Shown in pieces: positions 1 to 12,570 of a stretch of DNA of 64,000 bases. The translations under genes were made by a program, and so were the position numbers. A model generated the notes under the pieces. The model saw nothing but the letters and a program-made list of their open reading frames with translations. It did no database searches and was not told the origin of the DNA. Source of the DNA: Mugil cephalus (taxonomy: Eukaryota; Chordata; Actinopteri; Mugiliformes; Mugilidae); contig NC_061785.1 in assembly GCF_022458985.1 (NCBI RefSeq), positions 2,718,204 to 2,782,203 on the forward strand. Reading direction: 5' to 3'. Positions within the stretch are counted from its first letter, which is position 1, and every line of letters begins with the position of its first letter.

Positions 1-342
1 ATGGACGTTGGTACAAAACCAGTAAGGGTGAAGAAGCTAGTCTTTTAGTCCTACGTTGGAGAGGAAATGCCTCTTTAATAAAGACATTTTAAGTTGAAAC
101 TGTTAAAAATCCACTTCCAATACGAACGAAACCAGTAAAAGAACTTGTAATCTGATTTAGTTGCTTTTAAAACCACGTAATAAATCACCTTTTAAAGGAG
201 CAATCACTCTGTGGCAACACTGCTTAAGTCTTATACTTTTATTTTACCAGTGTACAACACTTTGTTTCCACTGTTTTTTTTAAAGTGCTACATAAATAAA
301 GCTGAAACATGAAGATGATGATGTTGTTTGTGTGATACTCAC

Positions 343-3300
343 TGTCGAGACACTGCTCACACACCGTCTGTGTGGCCCCACACGGTTTGGAGACGCCCTC
401 ACCGGGTTGACACTGCTTGCAGCATTCTCCACTGGCCGTGTACTGGCCGGAAAAACATGGCTCCTTATTGGCCAGGGCCCCAACCTGCAAGCACAGCAAC
501 ATTCACATTCAGTTAATGGAAAGAAACACATAAAAAAATGACTTTATTGATAATAGTCACTAGAGTCGACCAGTCACATTAACAACATGGACGCCTCCGA
601 GGACACAGGTGACGAGTGCAGTAGGTCGAGTGTGTGGAAATACTTCACTAAAGATGAAACCTGTCAGTCCTGAAATACAACAAAAGTGCTACTGCAAAGC
701 ATCTGAAAAGACATGCTAATGCTAACGCTATCAGAGGAACAATCCAAACCCTCTGGGCATCAGTCAGTAACAGCTTCACCAAACGTCCTGTGGTAACAGA
801 GAGAAGGAGGCAGCACATCAACCATTTGATTAAGTTCTTAAAGCTTTAGATGCAGAGAAATAACCTTCTGATATTTTGCCCGCGTGTCATGACTTCCTGT
901 TTTATTTTGAAATGTAACTCTCCTTCCCTCATGTGTTGCCTGTGAGACTTCTCTGATTTCTGATTGTTTCCACCTGTTCCCCGTTTACCCTAATGTGTAT
1001 ATATAGTCTGAATCTCCCCTTGTCCTGTTCCAGACTGTTTCAACCTCATCATCCTTCAAGTCACATCGAAGTCTGTTCACGCCGCCTTTGTTAGGATCCT
1101 TTTTGCCTCCCTGTGAGTGCGTTTGGTAGTTTTGTAATCCTGTTCAGTATCTTAGTTAAAGTTTCCACTGCTGTTTTTGCACTATTAAATGCTACTGAAG
1201 GTGCTGAGCTGCAGCCTGTTTTTATACAGTCTATACATATCTGCAGCTCACAGTACGAAGCACAACGTGTTCAGGTCAAGAATATTGATTTCATTATTTT
1301 CTACTGTGTTTTTTATTACAGATGACGTCAGAGACCAGTCTGTGTCGAATTTATTTTGTTTTTTTAAATTAGAAAAAAAAAAACATTCAGTAGATTCTAG
1401 TAAACTTCCTGTGTCCTATTTTCCTAAAGTCCACATGCATGATGCTGTTATATCTTCACTCATAAATCACTGTTTTATAACCTGGACACACACCAAAGAA
1501 AACACATTAAAACCTGCCAAGTCTCTCTTTTAGAAGGCGGTTAAAACTTTGGACAGGAATCCTCTTAATTTTCATCATTATAATGTCCTTAAAAAAAGTC
1601 TGATATTCTTGACCTCGACAGATACCAAATATTTATGGACGTCTGTCTCATGTTTGAGAGCTCTAACCAGAGCTGACTCTAACGTACCCAGGAATAGGAC
1701 TAAATTCTCACACATCCAAAACTGTGGCAACTACTACTTTTTCTTCTTCTTCTTTTTTTATTTTAAATCTCAAACTCTGGTTAAAAATAAACCAGACATG
1801 TACACACACAGCCTAAATAGTTTTCTTACTCTGATGCAACTCTCTGGGTTCTTGGTCCATTAATGTTTTATCATAATAGTGTCTGTCTCTGTTTGTTTGG
1901 TTCTGTAACTGTCTGTTGTATGATTGTTGTTTTAAAGTCTTCTCTGTCTTTGGACTACGACTGAAAATTAGCATTCATGCTAAATCCGGCACATTTAAAC
2001 TGACGGTTAATGCACCAGCGTTGATTAATGTGCATCGTCCCAATTCAATAAACCAATTAAAATAATAATAATAATGATAATAATAATAGTCATGATAGTT
2101 TCTGATGACTAACACCCAGACATGGTCTAATTTAAGCCTCATCTCTTCAACTAATCCTATAAAACTGGATGAAACGTCTTCAATGAACTCCAGTTAGCAT
2201 TTCTTCTGCAGTGTTTTCTTGGTCGTACAAAGAAAGCAAACTTTATGTAGCGTCTCAGTGCGAAGCTTGTGTTTATGTGTCATTATAGCGGCTGAGAAGT
2301 GGAGTAAACAAACAGTATTTCTCAAAAAAAGAAGAAAAATAAACAGAATGCTGAGAAGTAGAGATCAGTTTTTCCTATCTGATTTATTTTGGAACAGTTA
2401 CACAGGAGCAAGAAGGCGGCGCCTGGATGAATGTGAATATCTGTGAGATGATTAATGGGATAGATTTGTACTTTTTCTGGATCCTCTGGTCTCTGTTTTC
2501 TGTGCTGCTGTGAAATACGAGTTCATTTGTTTTTTTCTTATCTGGCTTCTGGACGAATTCAAATGAAACAATCTGTGGAAACGATCTCCGGCCTCAGCGC
2601 TCGCAACCTGTAGACACATGGGATCTGTAACGCGAGGTCACGAGGAGGCACGGCTCCGCTTTTTTAAAGTTTGTGAAACCACAACATTTGACTCGCACTT
2701 GATGCCAAACTGTCACACAAACACTGTAATGGGGCATTTATGAGGCCGAGATGCTTCAACAAAAGCAAACTAAACCACTCATCCAGGCCACGTAACGCCA
2801 CTCTGCTGTGCATGCTTCAAACGGTAAGCTGTTGACAGATGGAGATGTTTGTGCGTTCCTCTGTTTATGAATAATGCATGAGAATGTGTACGAGCTTGTG
2901 CAATCATGCCTGAGGCGAAACGTGTCTGTAAGTCAGTCGGTGTGTACGTGAGACCTCAGAGTGGACCTTTAACATTAAATCACACTAAACCTATTTCCTC
3001 TCACAGCAGGTCTTTTTTTTTTATAACTGCACCATGATCTCCAAAGCTCCTCTGACTCCAGGTCTGTCTTTGATTCTCTCCAGATATAAGAGAAGGGGGA
3101 GGAGGAGGAGGCGGGGCTCGTTTCAGGCTGCGTTTCCATGGAGACTTTTTTCTCATTCTGATTGAAGTGTCGATTGTTTACATGTGAGGTGATTGATTCT
3201 GATCTGATGTTTACATGCACCACTACATTTAATTGGAAGGGACGTTTTACAGATGTGTGACGCGCTCAGATCTCTCGTCTTATCGGCGTTGTAGGTGCTG

Positions 3301-6300
3301 CAGACGCCATTCACAGTCTCTAAACAATGTGATGTTTTCTGAGGGGCGGAGCTTAACTGGAGGCAAAACATCTCAAACACTATATCCTTCAAACAGCGGT
3401 TAGCATATCTCAACGGACTGTTTTGGCAAGAATGGACGAGGAAAATGTATATTTTAGAGAATATACTGAAACACTCACTCCCAGAGGCCGTGAGTGGTAC
3501 TGTACAAAGTTGACTCTTTTAAAAAGTGGACTTTTTTCACTCACTGTGTGGACGATTTCACCAAAGGACACAGAGCGGACAAAGTCTGGTCAAGTGAAGC
3601 CTCTCCAACAAAGATATTACAAGTGGAAGGTAACGTAGTAAATGCAACTTCTGCTGGGAAACCCCTGAAACACGCAACTAATGCTGAGTTAGCTAGCGGT
3701 TAGCATTAGCATTAACATGTAACATGAATCCGATAAATAATGATTAACTTGTCGTAATTTGTCAAATCGTCCATCACTCACTGGATGTCAGGACTTGCCC
3801 ACCATGCAACGTCCAGACATTTACACAGGACCTAATTCAGAAACAGCGTCTACACGAAAGAGAAGTTGGAGGCAAACATATCGTTAGACGCCACAAACAA
3901 TGTCTGAATGAAGAATTTGAACGATGACTTTTAACCATGTGAACACAGAGACGGCAGAGATATATATAAGATATTACAAGAAGTAAGTGGAACCACTGTG
4001 GAGGGAAACACAAAGCAACTTCAACTTGTGCTCCAGCTAGCGGTTAGCATTAGCATTAACATGTAAATGATTATTAACTTAACGTGATTCCAGGCGGAAA
4101 CTGATGATGCATTACATATTAATCTGACCTGATATGAAGTGTGCAGGCTGTTGTTGATTGTCTCACTCCAATCTTTTCTTTTAAAGACCAACCACGACTG
4201 GCTGGTATGTGATAAAACTTCAAGTTAGTGTTTTTGGTTTTTCAGTTTTAGCACCTACAGCAAAGACGACATTTTCACGTTTGTGAAAAAGTGGCCTCAA
4301 GCTTCCCTCTGTTCTGCCTCCAGCTAACAATGTGACGCCACAGTGACGTAGGCCATGAAGGCGTCTGTTATTTTGATTTTATTATTAATTAGAGCAGCTT
4401 GATTCAGAAAGTTTGTGGGGTCATATCTACTTTTACTATTGTGTTTAACCCCATTGTAGCCGGTCTTCCAGGTTTTCCAGCGGTCCTGAGTTTGTTCCAA
4501 GCTTCGGTCCATCTCGGCTCCAATGAATTTTTGATGGACCTTTTTAAACAGTTCAATATTTTTTTTTCTGTCATCTAAGTGTGTAGTTCTTTCAGAGTTG
4601 TTATTAAAAACAAGCTCTCCAGTTGAGGAAACGTCGCTGCGCATTCACGTCCAGACAGAGCGGAGCCTGACTTCACTCCGAACAGAAATACTGAGGTGTT
4701 TATATGGAGCATTTCCATTCGGTTTGGGCTTCTGAACCGATTGTTATCGGATCCATGTAAACCCAGCTACTGTTCAAGAAGTTAGGATGTTCTACTGTTA
4801 GACTTCAGACTGTTCACCTGTCAGTCATAACATTATGACCACAGACAGGAGAAATTAATAACTTTTAACCGTCTTGTGACAATTCATTGTTCTGCTGGAA
4901 AACTTTTGGTTGTGGCTGTCATTCATGTGGATTCTACTTAGACATGTTGCACCCACCTAGACCAGACCAGACACCTCCCCCCCCAACCCCATAGCAATGA
5001 CACTACCTGATGGTTTACAGCAGCCATCCCCAGCAGGATGCACAAAAAACGGTTTAGGAACAACTCAAAAAGACATGAAGAAGAGGACAAGGTGTTGACC
5101 TGGCCTCCAGATTCACTAGATCTCAAACTGATCAAGTATCTGTGGGATGATCCACAGGACCCCCTCAGAAGGCCCACGCCCACTCGGCTTCGCTTTTATT
5201 CACATATATCAGTTTAAAACCAGTTAAAGAAAGAGTGTTGAGTTTGCGGCAGTAGGAGCCTAATGAAGCCTAATGAATACATGCCAACTTAACTTAACTA
5301 TTCTCTGATGAGTCACCACACGGGAGACCTACACAATATTAGGAAGGTGGTCATAATGTTGTGCCCGATCGGTGCTGCACATCTTCGCATTGTTTTGATG
5401 CCACGGTCTCAGCAAAAATAAATAAAATGAATGAATAAAAACTGCCGGGAGTGAGATTTTTAAAGCATGTCTCACCACATGAGCAGCATGTGAGTCAGAG
5501 CCCGAACACACGTGTGGCTGCGTTGACCGATGCGTCGGAGATGAAGGAGGGAGCGCTGCGAGGAAACTGTCAAGCGTCAGGGTTCAGGTGTGTGTGGAAT
5601 GCTGCCGACAGGAGAGAGGAGCTCTACAAAAACATCAGGTGTCCCCCCAGGCACCTCTGAGTCAGCGGCAGCATGGGTGTGTTCGTGCGTTAGTGTTTGT
5701 GTGTGTTTGTGTGCACGTTATCTTGCCCCCTTGACAGTGTCATGGCTCATTCACCTTCAAGTCCTCGGTATTTCACTTTCCACGCAGTCCATGTTTAAGA
5801 GCCCGGGGGCTTTGTGTGTCGACGTTATTGCTTCACCTGTTTCACTCAGTCATTTCTAAACGAATCTCTGTGGTTTAGAAAAACTCGTATTTTAACACAG
5901 ATTGTGCACAAAGCAGTTTTCACACTCAGCTTTCTCAGAAATGTGCATTCGAGCTGCTTTCGTCTGTGCATTTCACTCTTTTCATGTAACGGTGCATCAG
6001 TCCCTCCTCTACCCTGAAGTGCCCCCCTCATGCGCTGCACGCGCCCGTTGTCGTGCAGCGCATCAGCAGCCTCACATGCGACCAAACCTGTTCGAAAACT
6101 TCTGACTGACACTTTTTGAAACGGCTCCAAGTTCCAGCGTTCGGCTCCTGCTTGTCGTTTCTCTCTGGCCCCCGTTCTTTGCTCCGGGTGTGGGTGCAAC
6201 GCCAAAAATGTTTCCAAGAGACGAGTTGCATCAGTCGGCCAAACTGTGCACCTGAATCTTTAATCCGATTTGAGCAAATAACTCGCGCAGAGAAAAGAGA

Positions 6301-8112
6301 AGGAAGAGGAGCAAGTTGAAGCTCGACTTGTGTCTTGTAATTGGTTTTTTTGAGGGGGGGGGGTGGGAGCACGATGATTGCATAACGTACAAATGCATGA
6401 AGCATCAACAAGAAGGCTACAACCAATCTTACTAATGCTCCGGTCCATTCTCTGTTCGAGGCACTTAACCCCTGGACCTCAGCTGTCAGCGCTTGTTAAA
6501 CCATTAGAGTTCCACTAAACCAGCCTCCCAATAAGCTGGGCCTGATTTTAATCCAGCTACGGATCACGAACTGCTGCAGACGTCAAAACGAAGGAACCCT
6601 CTTAAACTACGCTGAATCATCATCTCTAATGAAATGAGACGAGGACAGAGACAGAGGAAGAAGAGGAAGAAGAGAAGGATGTGATCTGGTGGTAAGAGGA
6701 GGAGGAGGAGGAGGAGGAGGAAGAGTGGGGTTGGGGGTGGTTCAGGCTCTATCAATATTGCATGTGCTGAGCCAGCAGAGGATGCATAGCCATCAGTGGG
6801 AGCAGCTGTCATGTATCAGTGATGCAGCCCGCTCCAAAAACCAAACCTCCACAAACTCACGGCCTCTGCTGAGGTTTCTGCCGTTGACTTTTGCTCCTTT
6901 GCTCGTGTTGACCTCCCTCTGTGTTCATTTTCCTCTCCTACGATGTGCACACTTTCCCTCTCGTAGTTCGTCCATCACGTCCTGTCAACTAAACGTCCCG
7001 GACGTTTCCCTGAATCATATTACTGTAAATTTAACATGTGGCCTTTCTGTGCACAGCGTCCCAGATGAGGAACCTCCTCATAAACCATGTCTCCTCTTTA
7101 CTTTTAACAAGAAGTGTCAACTTTTTACCAAATCTACAACTTCTTTAACCTCCTGAGACCTCGCGTCCTCATATAGGGGGATAAATTTTAGGTTCATGGC
7201 GAGTCCGTCTTTGCAAAACAATGTTCAGTATTGAAATAAACAGTTTTAGGTTTTGTTGCCCATCGGTGACTTTACTGTAACGTACAGAGAAGTAATCCCA
7301 ATGTCCACACATGAGGACATATGTTTTATTCTTCTTAAATCCTACTGATCCCAAATACCTTGGAGAAATTAAAAACGCAAACCACACTAAAGCTCATGTC
7401 TCAGGAGGTTAAAAGAACCAGACTTTTTTTGGGAGTAAATTGTCTCCTCCGAGCTGAAACTCTGATTTAAAGATTTTTATTTATTTATTTTTACACCTGA
7501 AGTTGCTGTACCTCATCCAAATCTTAAGGACACCTGTCCTCCAAGCTGCTGCCCAGCTCCTCGAGACAAACCTGTGCTCAGTCGATTCACCATTCTGCCT
7601 CTGCGACATTGTCATTATCCCGCTGTCTGCAGGGCCACATGTAACTGAGAAGGGTGGAACTACGGATCCAGCAACTGGAGCTATAGAGTATCAACCTGAA
7701 TGGCTGCTGCTGCTGCTGCTGCTGCATACATCAGCTCTACCACACTGTGCACTATCACGGCAGTGCACTCAGGACGGGACAGGTGCAAGGGCGCAGACGT
7801 AAAAGTTTTATGATTTGGCTTTTAGCGCGGGTTAAATCTGTCAAATGTAAAGTGACATTAAGTCTCAGATTGTGGAGGAAATGTGCAAAACTTGCAGACT
7901 TTTTTTTTAAGTGACAGAGCTGAGGATGTTAAAAAAAAATAGTAGGAGAGGAGAAAACTTTCACACTAACTCAGCTAACAGCATCCTCACGCCGGACTCC
8001 TGTCGGTGCGTAATTGCGCAAATTTCTTAACACATGACATTTAACAAACAAGCTGATTATGCAAGCGGCAACTCACCAGTCCGAGTAACACTGCTACGAA
8101 AACGGAATTCAT
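343..8112 (-). CDS. ngfr: p75 neurotrophin receptor (NGFR), first two coding exons only; gene continues off the left edge
   Basis: NGFR is a type I membrane receptor of the TNF-receptor family that binds neurotrophins through four extracellular cysteine-rich domains. Two minus-strand exons are seen. Exon 1 (8112 down to 8077) encodes MNSVFVAVLLGL and ends at a GTGAGT donor in phase 0. Exon 2 (484 down to 343) follows a TTGCAG acceptor and encodes VGALANKEPCFSGQYTASG followed by ECCKQCQPGEGVSKPCGATQ and TVCEQCLD, then a GTGAGT donor. Together they form a hydrophobic signal peptide and the first cysteine-rich domain; the C-C-C spacing and the GECC..C..GEGV..PCG.NQTVCE pattern match NGFR rather than other TNF receptors. 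CRD2-4, the membrane segment and the death domain are not in the window. The intron is about 7.6 kb and full of repeats. Teleosts often have two ngfr copies; which one this is cannot be told. Confidence 0.88.
586..860 (+). mobile_element. hAT-type transposase N-terminus relic with a BED zinc-finger-like segment
   Basis: From the ATG at 586 the frame reads MDASEDTGDECSRSSVWKYF then TKDETCQS and a stop. The S-x-VWKYFTK pattern is the start of the BED zinc finger of ZBED/hAT transposases. After the stop another frame gives KYNKSATAKHLKRHANA, which matches the second half of a BED finger (N-K-S-T...L-K-H). A later stretch, SFTKRPVVTERRRQHINHLI, resembles the region after the finger in the same proteins. 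The reading frame is broken, so this is a dead copy, probably a decayed or internally deleted element within ngfr intron 1. Confidence 0.6.
880..1190. repeat. Probable teleost interspersed repeat (LINE or SINE 3' part)
   Basis: The sequence has the look of a common fish repeat: a 'CATGACTTCCTGTTTTATTTTG' type start, CACCTGTTCCC, a TATATATAG stretch and a pyrimidine-rich 3' half ending in TTAGTTAAAG-like sequence. It is recognised from general familiarity with teleost repeats and no family can be assigned. A repeat-library search would decide. Confidence 0.3.
3140..4750. mobile_element. Degenerate DNA transposon with a Myb/SANT-like (Harbinger-type) segment
   Basis: On the minus strand, 4644-4324 encodes a piece containing DDRKKNIELFKKVHQKFIG and MDRSLEQTQDRWKTWKTGYN then GVKHNSKS. 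This has the spacing of tryptophan and basic residues seen in the Myb/SANT-like accessory protein of PIF/Harbinger transposons. The outer edges carry similar segments in opposite orientation (TTTACATG near 3178 and 3208, CATGTAAAC near 4755), as expected for decayed terminal inverted repeats. No DDE transposase is recognisable. The limits are approximate. Confidence 0.4.
4815..5375. mobile_element. Tc1/mariner-like transposon remnant
   Basis: Both ends carry the teleost Tc1-like terminal sequence: CATAACATTATGACCAC near 4826 and, inverted, GGTGGTCATAATGTTGTGCC near 5347 followed by GATCGGTG. Between them, 5090-5165 preserves the transposase 3' part (AAGGTGTTGACCTGGCCTCC and 'CTGTGGGATG'), the region that encodes the W-P-x-x-S-P-D-L-N-P motif in intact copies. 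Frameshifts and a stop make it non-functional. Related pieces occur at 13163-14299, 15208-16052, 30880-30965 and 45856-46075. Confidence 0.75.
7148..7410. mobile_element. Short inverted-repeat element (MITE-like), family with TTAACCTCCTGAGAC ends
   Basis: The left end reads TTAACCTCCTGAGAC (7147-7161) and the right end its reverse complement GTCTCAGGAGGTTAA (about 7397-7411). The internal sequence, read on the minus strand, contains a GTCCTCATGTGTGGACATTG-like segment followed by AAGTCACCGATG. The same order of motifs is found at 17140-17420 and 45412-45843. There is no coding potential. It is a non-autonomous DNA element with copies on both strands of this window. Confidence 0.65.
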
Positions 8113-8520
8113 CCTGTGTCCCCTTCGCATCCTTCCACGGACAGGGTGGGTGGGTGGGGGGGTCAAGAGGATGCGGATCTCACTAACTTCGATGTGAAAA
8201 AACCAACGCGTCTGTCATCGTTGCGTATTTTCTTGGGGAGAGAGAAAAAAAAAATAAACACAACTCTCCGGGTAGCTGCTCTCCTCTCCGCGCTGTCAGG
8301 TGTGTTTGCGTGGGTGCCGCGGCAGGTAGTCAGCTCCCTCCACACACACACAAATATAAAACAACAACAAAAACAACACAAACAGGCAGCAGAGACTATC
8401 CAGTCAGAGCTGGAGCCGCACAGATTGACCCACTTGATTGTCGCTGCGAGTGCGCTTCGCTCCTACTGGGCTCATGTGGCAGCAGCGCTCAGCTCAAAGG
8501 CTTCAGGGTAGGACCCATCT
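8113..8520 (-). promoter_or_regulatory. ngfr 5' leader and proximal promoter (approximate)
   Basis: This is the sequence directly upstream of the ngfr start codon on the minus strand. It is richer in CpG than its surroundings (TCTCCGCGCTGTC near 8287, GTGCCGCGGCAGG near 8315), consistent with a CpG-type vertebrate promoter. No TATA box is evident and the transcription start cannot be fixed from sequence. A (CA)n array at about 8538-8588 lies just beyond. Confidence 0.4.
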
Positions 8521-8534
8521 CCTTCTCCACGCCC

Positions 8535-8537
<3 letters not shown>

Positions 8538-8588
<51 letters not shown>
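8538..8588. repeat. (CA)n microsatellite
   Basis: Uninterrupted CA dinucleotides for about 50 bases, a typical fish microsatellite just upstream of the ngfr promoter. Open frames across it are artefacts of the repeat. Confidence 0.95.
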
Positions 8589-8589
<1 letters not shown>

Positions 8590-9765
8590 GCATACACGAG
8601 TTTCCTCTCTAACAGCGTAAATTATGCTCTAGGATGTTGTTGCTCTGTGGGACAAACCAGCTTTTATCTCTTATCTCGTCTCACTGCAACTGAAACATTT
8701 GATTTCCTGACATTTTCTTTTCTGATGTGATCCACTTCTAAATTTAAAAAAAAGTAAAGATATGTGAGGCTTCTATCTGGTTTAGTCTGATGTCAAGGAG
8801 GGAGGACATATCAACAAACTTCTGCCCTGAGGCCCGGCTGCATGAAGCATGAATGCACCTTTGACCCAGAAACCTGAGCTGCACACAGGTACAGGTCCAC
8901 CAAGCGTTGTCAGAAAGCCGACTCAATCGTCCCACTATTCTGATTTTATTTCTCAGTGCACGTTTATCCCGAGAGGTTTCTCAATATAGAAGCACTCTCC
9001 ACTGATAACACCCGAGGCCACCACCCGCCTGACACCAACCACAAATCATGACTAAACATGTCACCCTGTTCGAGAAGACGCTGGTAGAGTTTCTGTGTGA
9101 TCCCGGAGCAAAACAAACCGCGTTCAATCTCTTTTCTTCTAAAGGAAGGAAGTGTAATAAAACTCGATGTTTAACCGGACGCTGGACCAAGTAGGTGGCC
9201 CCTGATGTTAGAAATAAATCTCACTGATGAGTGTGTGGTGCAGGTCTGCAGACGAACTGTTTACAATCCACGACTGGAACACAATGAAATGTATTTAAAT
9301 CTGGTTTAACTTTTGAAACCAAAAGACGAGAGAGTGGAGGAGGAGAAGGGAGGAGATAAACACATAATCCATCTGGGTAGAGTAGCTACTCTATGACAGA
9401 CAGATAGATAAATAAGTGAATAAATAGAAGATATATGCACCATCATATCTATATATATAGACAGAAGTAAGAATGTGAATAAATAAATAGACAACATGTG
9501 CGTAAAAACACTGTTGCTGTTTTACGTCTTCTCATGACATGATTGAGACAATATGTTTTTTTTCCTGATAGACTCGTTTATCTCCTCAAAACATGACGCG
9601 CATTAATAAGAATAAAAAGAGACAGAGGTGAGCTGTCGTCAAACATTACTGCAAACGTCAGCAGGACTCTCCTCTCTAATTACTGAGCATTTTACGATGT
9701 ATAAAACAGCGCCCCCTCCAAAGAGTGGCGAAATATGGTATTGCATCGCAAGGAGGCGAAGCAGG

Positions 9766-9770
9766 AAGAA

Positions 9771-9805
<35 letters not shown>

Positions 9806-9814
9806 AGAAGAAGC
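9766..9814. repeat. (GAA)n purine tract
   Basis: GAA/GAG trinucleotide run of about 50 bases. It creates a poly-lysine open frame on the plus strand and a poly-leucine/phenylalanine frame on the minus strand; neither is a gene. Confidence 0.9.
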
Positions 9815-11744
9815 TCACCTGTGATTGGCCTGGACTGTACCAAGGGAAGCCACACCCACTCTTTGGCCTCAGCCAATCAAAACATTGTGTCATAATCGTC
9901 ATTAAGCCACTGAATGAACTAACGCCGGATATTTAAACAAGTTTGTGTTGATATTTTGTTAGTAAAATTAGCAAGTGCAGCGATGGAGGGTGGAAATTTG
10001 GAGGATTTAGTAAAAATAAATAAATAAAACAACCTCTACATGAATTCCTCTGGATCACATGACCAATTTAAGACGACGAAGCAGCAAAACTCTGCTTCAA
10101 CTTTTCTAGAAAGTGCTAACATAGCAGCTAAACTAGACTATTATCAGTAACTTATGCCACACTTTTTCCTGAATATTGGCGTCAGGTTGGTGCAGAAATG
10201 TTGGGAGAAATGGTGAAAAGCAAAACGCTAGCAAGTGGAGATCGCTAGCTAGCTTCAAATGCTCAAAAACAAACAAACAAAACCATGACAGCCGCTTTGC
10301 TATTGGTGGAAAAATGAATCCCATCAACCAAGGAAAAGGGAGGAAAAGGGAAAAGTTATATAACTTTGTTGTTTGCTAAATTTGTTCATCAGCTTTGGAA
10401 ATTTACACTTTAGATTTGCATTTTAAGTTATGAAAATCTAACTTTTTCCTACTCGGATTTTCTGATTTTAGTCTGGTTTTAGCTCTAGTGTGTTAATACA
10501 GTTTGTCAAAATGAAAAAATAATTGTAAAATGACAAAATGACACAGGTGAGGTTGTGCTGAAAATAGTGAAACCAAACAAGGCAAACGATGGAAACAGTT
10601 TTTAACATGAAATATAAATATCTGACGGAAGGTGGAGAATAAGTGGTTTTATTAGAGGTTATTTTTCTGACCAGTGGCTGAAGTTATATGAATAGTGACA
10701 TACGAGCTGCATAGATCAGAGTTTTTGTCTCATTAGGTTTCCTTAAAATAAAATATGGTTGGTCATGAAACAACGAAGAGCATGTGATAGTAAGAGATGC
10801 ACGATACATGGGAGATGACTAATGGATACGGAGGATGGGTGGAGTCGAAGCATATCTGGAAAAGCTTAACGTCCTCGTCAAGTTACAAGCAGCAGAAAAA
10901 ACTGCCAGTGTTTTTGTGTAGTTACGCTACAGGTGCACGTGTCTAAAGACTGAGCAATAAATAGAAGAACTGCAGCATCACATCGATCGGCCTGTGATTT
11001 ATTTTTATTTTCTGTAAAGCTTGTGAAGACCGAGGGCAGCGGGGGACATGAGGGTAGAGGAGGAGGAGGAGGAGGAAGCCAGATTTCTACGGGTGGATGA
11101 ATAATGCATGAACGCAAAGAGAGAGCGAGAGATCGACGATGAGAATCCATTCCACCGTCTCTAATGTGGGGGAAAAGATAGATAAATCTCATTTTCAGCT
11201 CGTCCCCCGGCGATTCGTTAAAGACAATCATCTTATTCAACTCAGAAACCGCTAATTGAAATGAGATGGAGATGAGAGAAATCACTTCACAACACAAACA
11301 CAGATTGGACGGATTATTATAATGTTCAGGAGGAGCCTGTAAATAGACAATAGAGAGTGTGTGTGTTTGTTTTGGGTTTAGTGACATAATTAATGTGAAA
11401 TTTAACTTTTTGGGAGCTGATATTAAAGAACAGCTTTTACAGCAGAGGGTCTGTTTATGATACTTCTGTGTGAACTGATAAAACATTTTGTATGTTACAA
11501 TACTTTTTTTTTTTCGGAGGAAAGTTTTTTTTGGAATTCACTGGAAATTTTGTGAGGAAACAAAACTGAATTTAATTTGTCACATGTGCAAAATATATCC
11601 AAACAGATGTTTGTGGTGCACACAGATGTTTTTATTTCTATCTTTACGAGGGTGTTCATAAACATGATGCATTCCCCTAACTCTGACTCTGACTCTAACT
11701 CAAACTGTAATCTAACCTTTAACCTCTAACCGCACCCTTCACCC

Positions 11745-11960
11745 TAAACCAGGGGCGTCAAACTAACTTTAGAAACAAACTGGTTCGGATCAGTAACATA
11801 ATAGAATAATAACCTATAAATAACTCAAGATGTTTCCTTTTGTTTCAGTGCAGAAAAACAGGTTTATATTTAATTTAGAAAACATTTCATGAATATTTAG
11901 AAATAACGTTTAATTTCGCCTCGTCGCTGCCTCCTGCTGTTTGGTTCTGGGACTCAGTGT
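11745..11960. mobile_element. hAT-derived fragment with a CAGGGGCGTCAAAC-type end
   Basis: CAGGGGCGTCAAACTAACTT at about 11751 closely matches the terminal sequence (CAGGGGTGTCAAAC) of widespread vertebrate hAT elements. The following 200 bases are AT-rich and non-coding, and the far end is not identified. A related end, GGGGCGTCAACCTCATTTTA, starts near 16900. Confidence 0.5.
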
Positions 11961-12570
11961 CGTGTTATAAGGATTAGAATTACAAAAACCTTTATAGATT
12001 TGAATCATAGATTTAATAGATGTTTTTTACAGATATCTGCCAAAGAAAAGAGAATTAAATGTATCACTGCATTAGAAGAAACAACTGGAATCCAGGCTCA
12101 GAAACCTGGTGTTGTGATTCACATGACGTCAAACCTTAAGTTATTTAAGTTCTGTTCTGGACGTTCAGATAAGTTTGTGGATGTTGTTGTTTTGTCGTAG
12201 TTACAGCCCGACAGTAACTATTTCAGTTCCAACAATAAATAAAAATAAAAGAATAAAGAGAATATTTGTGATCACTCCTCATCATCCTTTTAACGCTACA
12301 GTATTTTATGACTAATGTTACTTCTCAGTAAAGCTCTTAGCGTTAGCATCTTTTATTTAGCTACATTTATCAGAACTGAAAGGACTAAAACTAACTTAAA
12401 CTAACTGAAACTGAGGCTAATCCACTTTTTCAAATCCACACTAGTTTGTATGGATCATTGTTGAGTCCGATCGTCCTTAATTTAATCTGATAATCAACAT
12501 TTTTCCTGGTTTCTCTGTATTTACTGATGCATTTCACCATGTTTTTAACCCTCAGGGGAGAAGTGACGTC
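11930..12570. repeat. Interspersed repeat, inverted copy at about 49030-49640
   Basis: Several blocks reappear in reverse complement near 49.1-49.6 kb: the TTAACGCTACAGTATT block (12290), the AAAGCTCTTAGCGTTAGCAT block (12331), the ACTAGTTTGTATGGATCATT block (12441) and the ACGTTCAGATAAGTTTGTGG block (12161). The shared order over about 450 bases or more shows a single repeat family. There is no coding capacity. It is probably a non-autonomous DNA element. Confidence 0.7.

Larger units (their letters stand above)
485..8076 (-). other. ngfr intron 1, repeat-rich, no further exon seen
   Basis: This stretch lies between the two ngfr coding exons. It holds a BED-finger hAT relic near 586-860, an interspersed repeat near 880-1190, a Harbinger-like Myb relic within 3140-4750, a Tc1-like remnant at 4815-5375, a short inverted-repeat element at 7148-7410, and small microsatellites (GGA near 6697-6722, CTG near 7704-7724). 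The open frames here are short and show no gene-like residue pattern apart from the transposon relics. Confidence 0.7.

Noticed and set aside
10878..11486. 202-codon open frame on the minus strand in the intergenic region
   Set aside because: Composition looks random, it crosses a GGA/CCT microsatellite (poly-proline), it has no domain motif and no splice-supported extension.
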